From Pseudoalteromonas caenipelagi (lineage in GTDB: Bacteria; Pseudomonadota; Gammaproteobacteria; Enterobacterales; Alteromonadaceae), in NCBI RefSeq assembly GCF_013140855.1, contig NZ_JABBPG010000005.1, positions 1-64,000 of the forward strand: 64,000 nt of DNA, given 5' to 3'. The notes below the pieces were generated by a model. It made no database searches, was not told the DNA's origin, and saw nothing but the letters and a program-made list of their open reading frames with translations. This document shows, one piece after another, positions 26,991 to 35,216 of the stretch. Position 1 is the first letter of the stretch; each line of letters starts with the position of its first letter. The translations under genes and the position numbers were made by a program.

Positions 26991-27584
26991 ATGACAGATA
27001 TTCCAAAATTGATCCCGAGAAGCTCAGGGAGATTATCGCGCTTATTTGGCGCTCTGGTATTGAAACTGCTGGGATGGCGCATCGTAGGCGCCTTTCCTAA
27101 TCACAGTAAGTTTGTTGCAGCAGTCGCGCCGCATACGTCCAATTGGGATTTTTTTATCGCCATTTCAGTCAAGCTTAGTTTAGGCGTAAAAATAAGGTTT
27201 CTTGGCAAGCACAGCATTTTTATCGGTCCATTTGGCTGGTTATTAAAAAAACTTGGCGGGATCCCCGTTGAGCGCAGTCATGCTAATGGCATGGTTAAAC
27301 AAGTAAGTGATATATTTTACCAATCCGATTCTTTAATTTTAGGCATTGCCCCTGAAGGCACACGTAAAAAAACCCCACAATGGAAAAGCGGCTTTTTACA
27401 TATCGCGAAATCGGCCAATGTCCCCATTGTGCCAATGGCACTGGATTACAGAACAAAAACATTTGTGATTATGCCAGCGTATTATATCAGCGAAGACATT
27501 CCCGAAGCGCTAAAAAACATAATCGCGCTATTTGATAAGAACATGGCTAAGTATCCAAACCAAGTTTCTGGCAGTGAGCCTTAA
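26991..27584 (+). CDS. PlsC-like lysophospholipid acyltransferase family protein
   Basis: 197 residues with the acyltransferase motifs of the PlsC/AGPAT superfamily. The catalytic block reads HTSNWDFF near 44-51 (HxxxxD-type, with H and D). GGIPVERS is block III-like, and APEGTRKK near 124 is the block II-type EGTR motif. A hydrophobic segment near the N-terminus (about 14-27) may associate it with the inner membrane. It probably acylates a lysophospholipid or another acceptor, substrate unknown. It starts 54 bases after the small HTH gene. Confidence 0.85.
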   Translation: MTDIPKLIPRSSGRLSRLFGALVLKLLGWRIVGAFPNHSKFVAAVAPHTSNWDFFIAISVKLSLGVKIRFLGKHSIFIGPFGWLLKKLGGIPVERSHANGMVKQVSDIFYQSDSLILGIAPEGTRKKTPQWKSGFLHIAKSANVPIVPMALDYRTKTFVIMPAYYISEDIPEALKNIIALFDKNMAKYPNQVSGSEP

Positions 27585-27663
27585 CGGAATAAAAGTTGTT
27601 TTGGTCGCAAGCAACTCGCAGCATCCAATAGAATGACTAATAATCAACTAACCAATAATAAAA

Positions 27664-28947
27664 ATGATCACGCCAATGACAAACCACTTATTAACATCAC
27701 TGACCGCCCTATTACTGACTTCGAGCTATGCATACGGACAAACAACGGTACTCAATGCACAAGCCTACATTGATGTAGAGTCGGGCCAAAGGGTAACTAA
27801 ACCGAGCCTTTTAATAAAAGACAACCGCATTATAAAAATTGCCAAGCAAGGGGAACTAAAAGTACCTAAAGATGCCACTGTTATTAACCTCAATAATAAA
27901 ACATTACTGCCCGGGCTAATGGATATGCACGTGCATTTAACCAGCGACCCATCAGACAATTTTTTAGCGGCGCAAAACTTCTCAATTCCACGAAAAACGG
28001 TAAAAGCGGTAAAAAATGCCCATACAACTTTAATGGCTGGCTTTACCACTGTACGTAATTTGGGTGCCCCTGGTTATAGCGTCATTGCGACTCGTGATGC
28101 CATCAATGCAGGTGAAGTAATAGGACCAAGAATTTATAGTGCAGGCTATTCAATTTCAATAACGGGTGGTCATTGTGATGATAACTTCAGCGCACCAGAG
28201 AAAAAATCAGTCTCAGGTGGTGTAGCTGATGGCCCGTGGGCTGTGCGTGCAAAAGTACGTGAAAACATTAAATATGGCGCCAACACCATAAAAATTTGCG
28301 CAACAGGCGGAGTGTTCTCTAAAGGGACCAAGGTTGGTATCCAACAATTTAGCGAACAAGAGCTACAAGCGGCGGCCGAAGAAGCACATTTACGAGGCTT
28401 AATCATCGCAGCCCATGCCCATGGCACCAATGGTATAAAAGCTGCGATCCGAGCTGGCATTGATAGTATTGAACATTGCAGCTTTATGGATGACGAAGCT
28501 ATTGAGCTGGCTAAAAAGCATGGCACTTATTTATCTTGTGATATATATAATACCGAATATACCTTGGCATTTGGTGAAGCCAATGGGGTGCCAGAAGAAA
28601 ATATAAATAAAGAAAAGCAAGTTTCAAAAGCGCAGAGAGAGAGCTTTAGGCGGGCAGTAAAAGCTGGCTTAAATATGGTATTTGGCTCTGATGCAGCTAT
28701 TTATCCACACGGTGATAATGGCAAACAGTTTTCTCGTATGGTGCAATTTGGCATGACTCCTTTACAGGCAATACAAGCCGCAACTATCCATAGTGCTGCA
28801 CTACTTAAAAATCAAGAAATAGGCAAGATATCTGAAGGCTACTTAGCTGATATCATCGCAGTAAATGATGACCCACTAAGCAAAATTGAAACCCTAGAAA
28901 ATGTCAGTTTTGTTATGAAAGACGGTAAAGTTTACAAACAAGACTAA
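27664..28947 (+). CDS. Exported metal-dependent amidohydrolase
   Basis: 427 residues with a signal peptide (to about residue 26, AYGQ). Amidohydrolase superfamily (imidazolonepropionase/prolidase-like group): MDMHVHLT (HxH) near 88, metal-bridging Lys candidate in NTIKICATGG, AAHAHGT and IEHCSF for the other His ligands, GSDAAIY for the catalytic Asp near 340. A C-terminal composite beta segment (GYLADIIAVNDDPL) is typical. Relatives act on Xaa-Pro or Xaa-Arg dipeptides and cyclic imides; the substrate here is not determinable. ATG at 27664 with an alternative at 27676. It is followed by a strong terminator shared with the convergent protease. Confidence 0.9.
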   Translation: MITPMTNHLLTSLTALLLTSSYAYGQTTVLNAQAYIDVESGQRVTKPSLLIKDNRIIKIAKQGELKVPKDATVINLNNKTLLPGLMDMHVHLTSDPSDNFLAAQNFSIPRKTVKAVKNAHTTLMAGFTTVRNLGAPGYSVIATRDAINAGEVIGPRIYSAGYSISITGGHCDDNFSAPEKKSVSGGVADGPWAVRAKVRENIKYGANTIKICATGGVFSKGTKVGIQQFSEQELQAAAEEAHLRGLIIAAHAHGTNGIKAAIRAGIDSIEHCSFMDDEAIELAKKHGTYLSCDIYNTEYTLAFGEANGVPEENINKEKQVSKAQRESFRRAVKAGLNMVFGSDAAIYPHGDNGKQFSRMVQFGMTPLQAIQAATIHSAALLKNQEIGKISEGYLADIIAVNDDPLSKIETLENVSFVMKDGKVYKQD

Positions 28948-28973
28948 ACCATAGGCTAAGCCTAGGTACCCAT

Positions 28974-29002
28974 AAAAAAGCCCGATTTAATCGGGCTTTT
29001 TT
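28974..29002. terminator. Bidirectional intrinsic terminator between convergent genes
   Basis: AAAAAAGCCCGA, loop TTTAA, TCGGGCTTTTTT. Twelve base pairs with T-tracts on both strands, serving the amidohydrolase (plus) and the large S8 protease (minus). Confidence 0.93.
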
Positions 29003-29013
29003 ATATATTTTAA

Positions 29014-30999
29014 TTAGTGACAAGCACCTAAATCAGTCCATACTTTCCAGCTGTTACCTACATTAGAGTTTTGCTCCGGATTTTTATTTATATTCCACCA
29101 GTTGTTACGGTATTTTTTACCTTGGTATGAAACTAGCGTACCTCGTGATGAATAAACTTGTGTTGCTGACCAAGGAGCTATGCCTTGGCAATCGCCACCG
29201 GTGCTATCATCAAGAACAGTGATAGTTTTCGCTGTGCTTGCGGTTGCTGATAGGTTATCAGTCACAGTTAAGGATACCTGATAGCTGCCAGCGTGCGAAA
29301 ATACATGGGCAGCAACAGCGCCTAAGTATGCCTGACCATCAACTCGCCACTCATAAGCTGTTATTTGGCCATCAGGGTCAACACTTGTGCCTGCGTCAAA
29401 TTGACAATTTAAAGCCTCACACGATACTGAAAAAGCCGCTTGTGGAAGCTGGTTTTTGTTGTCACCACCACAGCCATTGGCAGTTAAATAATCAGATGCA
29501 GCTTTAGCTTGTACTAAGCCATAGCCAAACTTGTGGTCGCGTCCTGCATCACCTAAATCGATTGCAGTTGCTGTTAATGCTTGGCGGATCTCAACATTAC
29601 TACACTGAGTATGATTGCTCCATACCAGCGCTGCAACACCTGCAACATGTGGGCTTGCCATTGATGTGCCAGACTTTTTATCATAGTCCGAAATAGCTTC
29701 AAGCTGTAGATTAACTTGCTGACCTAGAAGTCCTTTTAATGTCGCGCCCGCCTCTCCTGACATACCTAATACAGGAATAGTCACACCATGGTTTGCATCG
29801 CCTAAAGTACCTGAAAAGCTCGTTGCAACATTATTATAAATTACCGCAGCAACCCCGCCGCCCGCTTGACAATTTTTTGCTTTGTCAGCAAATGACGCTC
29901 CGCCACGCTCAATTAAGCAAATACTTGCCGGAGCCGTACATTGTGCTAATCCCTGCTCGCAATCCACCAGCGATGCCGTTACATTTCCTTCAACTGAGTG
30001 AGTCATTCCTGAGGCCTCAAAAGCCTGACCTAACCCAGTTATACTCGCAACGATACCCGTACCTCTTGGCACAGTAGATAATACTTCAGTACCAGGGCCT
30101 GCAATTTCCACTTGCGCATTGTATTGAGACGAATCGTTTTTCTGGCGTTGCTCATTAATGTTCGCAACAGACATTACACTGTCATAACTTGCCGGATAGC
30201 TTAGAGAGCTATCTCCCCCATTACCAGCTGCCGCTATCAATAGTACACCTTTATCGTAGGCCGCGTTTAAACGCTCCTCTAAATACTGGCTTTTACCCGC
30301 ACCACCCAAGCTCATGTTGATCACACTCGCACCATTTTCAACGCAGTTATCAACGGCACGGCCAATACGCGAGTTATAACCTTTTTTGCCATTGTCATCG
30401 AATACGCGCACCGCGTGGATAGCAATTTTATCGCTAGGTAACACCCCGACTACGCCTTCACTATTATTAACCGCAGCGATAGTACCGGCTACATGCGTGC
30501 CATGGCCTGACCCATCACGATACCAAACACCTACTTCAGCATCTGCAAACCCGGTTGCGTTTTGTGGTAAATCTGGATGGCCTAGATCATAGCCAGAGTC
30601 AATGATACATACTTTTAATAAATCGGCGTTTGCATCAGAGACTAAATTTGCCTGAACCTGTGCAATACCATAAGGACTAACCTGAGTATTTGAAAACATC
30701 TCATACTCGAAATCCTCTTCGATATAGTCAAACTGACCTGAGCGCTTAAGGACTTCTACTTGCTGCTGGTTAAGCATCACTGTTGAAACTTCAGCCAAAG
30801 GCGTTTTAGATAACGTACTTAGCTTATTAGCTTGCAATACCCTTTGCACATGATCTGCGCTAGCTAAGGTTAACTGTGCAGTGGCTTTGAGGTTATTGCG
30901 CTTTACAATATATGTTTTAGAATCACTCGCTGTTGCAGACAGACTGCTGCTTGCAAGTAATGACATTGCTAGTGCACTTAAGGCAAATTTCTGGTTCAT
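29014..30999 (-). CDS. Secreted multidomain S8 serine protease (PA insert, PKD, C-terminal CBM-like)
   Basis: 661 residues. Signal peptide (to about 25), I9-like propeptide (about 26-105), catalytic domain with Asp in IIDSGYD near 134, His in GHGTHVAGT near 166 and Ser in SGTSMASP near 446. A PA domain is inserted between His and Ser (about 320-430, with ICLIERGGASFADK). After the catalytic domain comes a PKD domain (about 520-600, YEWRVDG, VSLTVTDN) and a Trp-rich C-terminal module (APWSATQVYSSRG, KYRNNWWN) like a chitin/carbohydrate-binding CBM5/12. The start at 30999 has AGGA nine bases upstream; the frame runs on to 31104. Probably an extracellular enzyme that binds chitin or other particulate substrate; this is inferred from the domain. 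Confidence 0.92.
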   Translation of the reverse strand: MNQKFALSALAMSLLASSSLSATASDSKTYIVKRNNLKATAQLTLASADHVQRVLQANKLSTLSKTPLAEVSTVMLNQQQVEVLKRSGQFDYIEEDFEYEMFSNTQVSPYGIAQVQANLVSDANADLLKVCIIDSGYDLGHPDLPQNATGFADAEVGVWYRDGSGHGTHVAGTIAAVNNSEGVVGVLPSDKIAIHAVRVFDDNGKKGYNSRIGRAVDNCVENGASVINMSLGGAGKSQYLEERLNAAYDKGVLLIAAAGNGGDSSLSYPASYDSVMSVANINEQRQKNDSSQYNAQVEIAGPGTEVLSTVPRGTGIVASITGLGQAFEASGMTHSVEGNVTASLVDCEQGLAQCTAPASICLIERGGASFADKAKNCQAGGGVAAVIYNNVATSFSGTLGDANHGVTIPVLGMSGEAGATLKGLLGQQVNLQLEAISDYDKKSGTSMASPHVAGVAALVWSNHTQCSNVEIRQALTATAIDLGDAGRDHKFGYGLVQAKAASDYLTANGCGGDNKNQLPQAAFSVSCEALNCQFDAGTSVDPDGQITAYEWRVDGQAYLGAVAAHVFSHAGSYQVSLTVTDNLSATASTAKTITVLDDSTGGDCQGIAPWSATQVYSSRGTLVSYQGKKYRNNWWNINKNPEQNSNVGNSWKVWTDLGACH

Positions 31000-31267
31000 T
31001 ATTATTATCCTATGTTGACCTTTACTGTTGTTATTTATCGCAATGCGAAACGCAAAAAAGCGCCTGAGCAAATTTGCGGATACAAAGGGGATTACACATA
31101 ACAATCCCTATTGAAGGTACAAATTAAACAAACAAAAACTGAATTGCAATATAAAATTAACTTGATTTACATAGGGAGTAACTTGATTACAGTTAGGGCA
31201 AAAACTCAAACTTGCTTGCTGTTTTGAGATCGACTAAACCTTAAGAACAGCTATTCATCTTTGAGCA

Positions 31268-31660
31268 ATGATGAGCAACACAGCACTAGTAGAACCATTT
31301 TCATATTCCCTAGATATATTTCATCATCTGGGTTACATGATGGTTATTGCACAAGGACAAGGCTCTAAAAGTGAAATAACAAATATGTATCAAACAATTG
31401 AGAAAACAGCAAAAATTGCAAAAGTTAACAAACTCATGCTGAACGTGACCGAGCTGACCTTAAACTATAGCGGCAGCGACGTTGTAAAAGTACTTAAACT
31501 CATTTCTCGACTTTTCAATCATTTTTATATTGCTCGCATTGTCACCCCCGCCGATTTTAAAAGTGACTTAATTGAAGTATTCGCCCAAAAGCATGCGCTA
31601 AACATTAAAAGTTTTTTTTGTGAAAATGAGGCATATGACTGGCTTATAGAGCAGTACTAG
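31268..31660 (+). CDS. Small cytosolic protein, possibly STAS-like
   Basis: 130 residues with no signal peptide or membrane segment. The alternation of beta strands and helices (MMVIAQGQG, NKLMLNVTELTLNYSG, IARIVTPADF, ending AYDWLIEQ) is like STAS/SpoIIAA-like domains, where the YDWL ending is common. I do not assign a function. Two adjacent ATG codons are possible starts. It stands alone between the large protease and an acyltransferase. Confidence 0.65.
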   Translation: MMSNTALVEPFSYSLDIFHHLGYMMVIAQGQGSKSEITNMYQTIEKTAKIAKVNKLMLNVTELTLNYSGSDVVKVLKLISRLFNHFYIARIVTPADFKSDLIEVFAQKHALNIKSFFCENEAYDWLIEQY

Positions 31661-31767
31661 CAGCCTTTTAGTTTACAATTATTTTACAAAACAAATTTTC
31701 AACTCTATGCTAGTAACAATGGATGCCATCTGTCTTGGCCTAAAGGATTTCTAGCGAGATTAACAGT

Positions 31768-32955
31768 ATGACCTTTTCAACACGCTCAGCCCCCCTTTCA
31801 AGGGTGTCTTCCATCGATATTTTAAGAGGGCTGATTATTATTTTAATGGCACTTGATCATACCCGAGCATACTGGGGGGTCACATCATTTTCACCCACAG
31901 ACATTGAATATACACATTGGACATGGTTCTTCACACGCTGGATAACTCACTTTTGTGCGCCGCTTTTCGTATTTCTAACCGGGGTCAGCGCTTTTTTATA
32001 TGAACAAAAAGTGCAAGATAAAACTAAACTGAGAAACTTTCTTTTTACCCGAGGGGTTTGGCTGGTGTTACTTGAAATATTAGTGATCACACCCAGTTGG
32101 CAAGGCAACTATGATACCGTTGTATGGCAAGTGATTTGGATTCTTGGCTGGTCCATGATCATGCTATCTGTGCTTATTTATCTTAAGCCTAAGTGGATAC
32201 TTTCTCTTTGCATACCTGTTCTGTTTTTACATAACGCCTTAAATGATGCCGACATTATCGAGAAGTTGTCGCAATTTAGTTGGTTGTGGCACATACTACA
32301 CAGCCAAGGCGCTATTCATTTCAACAATTCAGACTACAGCATCTACGTAGCGTATCCTTTAATACCTTGGTTTGGAGTGATGGCACTGGGATATGTTGTT
32401 GGACAAGTCTACATATGGTCACCACCAAAGCGCATTACCTACCTGACAAATTTAGGCCTTGGTTTTATTGTGATGTTTGTGTTGCTACGAGCGACTGGGA
32501 GTTATGGCGATCCAAGTGCTTTTGATGCTCAGTACCATGGAATAAACGCGGTAATGTCATTTTTAAATACGCATAAGTATCCGCCTTCATTACAGTATTT
32601 GCTGATGACGTTAGGCCCAGGCTTGGTCCTTTTGGCGCAACTTGAAAAAATCACCGACACACACTCATTGTTCTCTCGGATAGCTTGGCTCAAAACTTTC
32701 GGTGCTGTTCCTTTATTTTTTTATGTGATTCACGTGCCTATCATTAATGGCTTGGCACTTGCTTATACTTGGCTAAAATATGGTCAACCCATTAACATGC
32801 TAGTTGAACCCTCTAAGCTTCCCCCCAGTTATGAGCCTAGTCTGATTTTAACGTTGTGTGTTTGGGTACTTTTACTCGCCGTTTTATATCTGCCGTGTAA
32901 GCAATACGCCGCACTCAAGCGTCGATCAAATAATATGATACTCAGTTACCTATAG
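31768..32955 (+). CDS. DUF1624/HGSNAT-like multipass membrane acyltransferase
   Basis: 395 residues with about nine to ten hydrophobic segments. The N-terminal motif SIDILRGLIIILMALDHTRAYW is characteristic of the DUF1624/heparan-alpha-glucosaminide N-acetyltransferase catalytic group, with the conserved RG and DH. Members are thought to transfer acyl groups across the membrane to sugar acceptors, but for bacterial members the substrate is usually unknown. No sugar-metabolism neighbour helps here. Confidence 0.85.
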   Translation: MTFSTRSAPLSRVSSIDILRGLIIILMALDHTRAYWGVTSFSPTDIEYTHWTWFFTRWITHFCAPLFVFLTGVSAFLYEQKVQDKTKLRNFLFTRGVWLVLLEILVITPSWQGNYDTVVWQVIWILGWSMIMLSVLIYLKPKWILSLCIPVLFLHNALNDADIIEKLSQFSWLWHILHSQGAIHFNNSDYSIYVAYPLIPWFGVMALGYVVGQVYIWSPPKRITYLTNLGLGFIVMFVLLRATGSYGDPSAFDAQYHGINAVMSFLNTHKYPPSLQYLLMTLGPGLVLLAQLEKITDTHSLFSRIAWLKTFGAVPLFFYVIHVPIINGLALAYTWLKYGQPINMLVEPSKLPPSYEPSLILTLCVWVLLLAVLYLPCKQYAALKRRSNNMILSYL

Positions 32956-33144
32956 CGCCCTTAAATAGGAATAGCCAAGGTAAATACACTTATGGGTACA
33001 ATTGTACTTTTAAGGTGATAAAAGTAATTAAAAAGAGATTTTAGTAAAAAAATTGTAATAAAAACTATTTTATATTAGTGTCCCTCTCGAGCAAATACTC
33101 GGATTGTATTTGCAAAAAAAGAAATAACTAACACGGGAGTACAC

Positions 33145-34827
33145 ATGAAAAAACTATCTTTTTGCTTAGCAATCGCTATTACTGCATCAACAAATAGCCT
33201 TGCGTTTACTCAACTTGGTGGCAGCGGCATTATGCCGATGGGCCATGAATGGCTGACTAGAACTTCAGCGCTCGAGCTACTTGATGCAGAGCATATTATC
33301 GCCCCAGATCCCAATGATCCACGACCAACTTGGCGATATGGTCTCGCAAAAAACACCAATCTCAACGCAGCCTATAGCGAAATATCTAAATTTACCGCCA
33401 ATATAAATAACAACAAAAGTTATCAACCCCGTTTTGATAATGTATATGCGGCAATTGTAGGTGAGCGCTGGGTTGATATTGCAGGGTTCAATGTCACCAA
33501 TGCCAGTACCGACTTGAGCGGTCCTAATTGTTTTAGCGCGGTGTCGCAAGAACCCGCAGACTTACAACAAGATCATTTTATGCGACGTTTCGATGACATT
33601 GGCGGTCAAGGTGGTGTTGAAGCAGCACGCCGCGCACAACAAAGATTCATTCAGCACTTTGTAGATGCCGCCATGGCACAAAACAAGCGTATAAAGGTTT
33701 GGGATGGCGGCGGCTATTCAGCACTTACCGAGGTAGACCATAACTACTTTTTGTTTGGCCGAGCCGTTCATTTATTCCAAGACTCATTTTCTCCCGAGCA
33801 CACAGTAAGGTTGCCAGCAGACAACTATGAAAAAGTATGGCAGGTTAAAGCTTACCTGTGCTCAGAGGGCGCAGAGCAACATAGCCATGACACCAAAGAC
33901 GTACTCAACTTCTCAAGCGGCGATGTGATCTGGAAGGCAAACACACGTCTAGAATCAGGCTGGGATAGTTACAAAGTCAGTAGCATGAAGCCTGTCGCTT
34001 TGGTTGCTTTAGAAGCAAGCAAAGACTTATGGGCAGGATTTATCCGTACCATGGCAACTCACCGAGAAGAACGAGCCGCAGTAGCCAGAGCTGAAGCACA
34101 ACGCTTAGTGGATAACTGGCTATCGTTTGACGAACAAGCCATGTTGAACTGGTATGACAATCAACAACATCGTGATCACACCTATGTGCTGGCGCCAAAT
34201 GAAAGCGGCGTTGGCAAAACACTCATTGAATGTATGCTAGAACTTAATGTAGGCACCGACAACCAAGCCCAACGAGTTGCAGAGCTTGAAGCGCAACGCA
34301 GGCAGTGTTTATATAATATTGAAGCAGAGCCGGGCTATGAAGATTTATACGATCCGCACATGAATATGCCATATAACTGGCGCTGGAAATCTCTAACTTG
34401 GCAAACACCACCTAGCGACTGGCAAGCATCACAGCAACTCGCCGATAAAGGCCAAACGGTCACGTTCAAATCTTCTTTAAATGCTCAACCAGTCCAATCA
34501 GATGGCCCCTTACAAGATGGGGCTAAGCTAATTACTGCACCGGGCGAGGCTCTAGAGTTTATAAAGGTGCCAACCCAAGACGACGCTTTCTATCTAAGAA
34601 GTAAGCACCAGCCAGAGTTATTCTTTAGCTACAGCGCAAGCTCTTCTGGCTATGCCAAATTAGTCAACTCGCCACGCCAAGCAGCTTACCGGCTGATTTA
34701 TCAAGGGGGTGTGTGGAATATTAAAAACACCCACTGGCAACAGTATTTTTTCCTTGATGAAGGCAGTATCTATTTAAATCGCCATGGCAACCCACAAAAC
34801 ACATCCGCTAAATGGATTGTTGAGTAA
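33145..34827 (+). CDS. Exported zinc-dependent phospholipase C-like protein with C-terminal beta-trefoil-like region
   Basis: 560 residues with a signal peptide (to about 20). HLFQDSFSPEH near 208 matches the HxxxDxxxPxH zinc signature of phospholipase C (and the S1/P1 nuclease fold), and additional histidines occur in the same region (MGHEWLT near 32, DHNYF just before). The mid-region is helical, as expected. The last 120 residues (from about 430) are beta-rich with repeated aromatic patterns (FYLRSKH, FFLDEGS, IYLNRHG), suggesting a beta-trefoil or lectin-like binding module. SD GGGAGT six bases upstream. Likely a secreted or periplasmic lipase or nuclease; the reaction is uncertain. Confidence 0.72.
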   Translation: MKKLSFCLAIAITASTNSLAFTQLGGSGIMPMGHEWLTRTSALELLDAEHIIAPDPNDPRPTWRYGLAKNTNLNAAYSEISKFTANINNNKSYQPRFDNVYAAIVGERWVDIAGFNVTNASTDLSGPNCFSAVSQEPADLQQDHFMRRFDDIGGQGGVEAARRAQQRFIQHFVDAAMAQNKRIKVWDGGGYSALTEVDHNYFLFGRAVHLFQDSFSPEHTVRLPADNYEKVWQVKAYLCSEGAEQHSHDTKDVLNFSSGDVIWKANTRLESGWDSYKVSSMKPVALVALEASKDLWAGFIRTMATHREERAAVARAEAQRLVDNWLSFDEQAMLNWYDNQQHRDHTYVLAPNESGVGKTLIECMLELNVGTDNQAQRVAELEAQRRQCLYNIEAEPGYEDLYDPHMNMPYNWRWKSLTWQTPPSDWQASQQLADKGQTVTFKSSLNAQPVQSDGPLQDGAKLITAPGEALEFIKVPTQDDAFYLRSKHQPELFFSYSASSSGYAKLVNSPRQAAYRLIYQGGVWNIKNTHWQQYFFLDEGSIYLNRHGNPQNTSAKWIVE

Positions 34828-35216
34828 CCTTATCCATAAGAGTCAGGGGCTATGCCACTGGCTCTTGCTCACGGTTCAAACCTTTTTACATATCACAACT
34901 TTCGCGCTTGCTATATTCCTTCAAGTTATCGCTAACACGCCTAAGCAATATGCCTGATTTGCACCTAGCAAACAGTCAAAATTACTCACTCAGTCCTACC
35001 TAGCTCTTCCCACAGAATCAAAAATTAACCTAAAATTAACCTAAAAAATAACCATTGCATTAACCGAAATTAAAAAACATAATAAATAAACATAAAATCC
35101 AATAAAAACAACAATATAAATAAAAGCAAAATAAAAACCAATCCCGAATTTTGCAAACAAAAAGTTAATGGTGTAACTTAATTTATGAGAGCCATCTCTT
35201 CTCAAAGGAAACTAAT
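34828..35216. other. AT-rich intergenic region with hairpin
   Basis: After the phospholipase-like gene an imperfect hairpin with arms AAGAGTCAG (34838-34846) and CTGGCTCTT (34858-34866) has no clear T-tract. Further on, TTAACCTAAAA occurs twice near 35026-35047, and the rest is very A-rich. No gene or clear promoter is supported. Confidence 0.4.
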
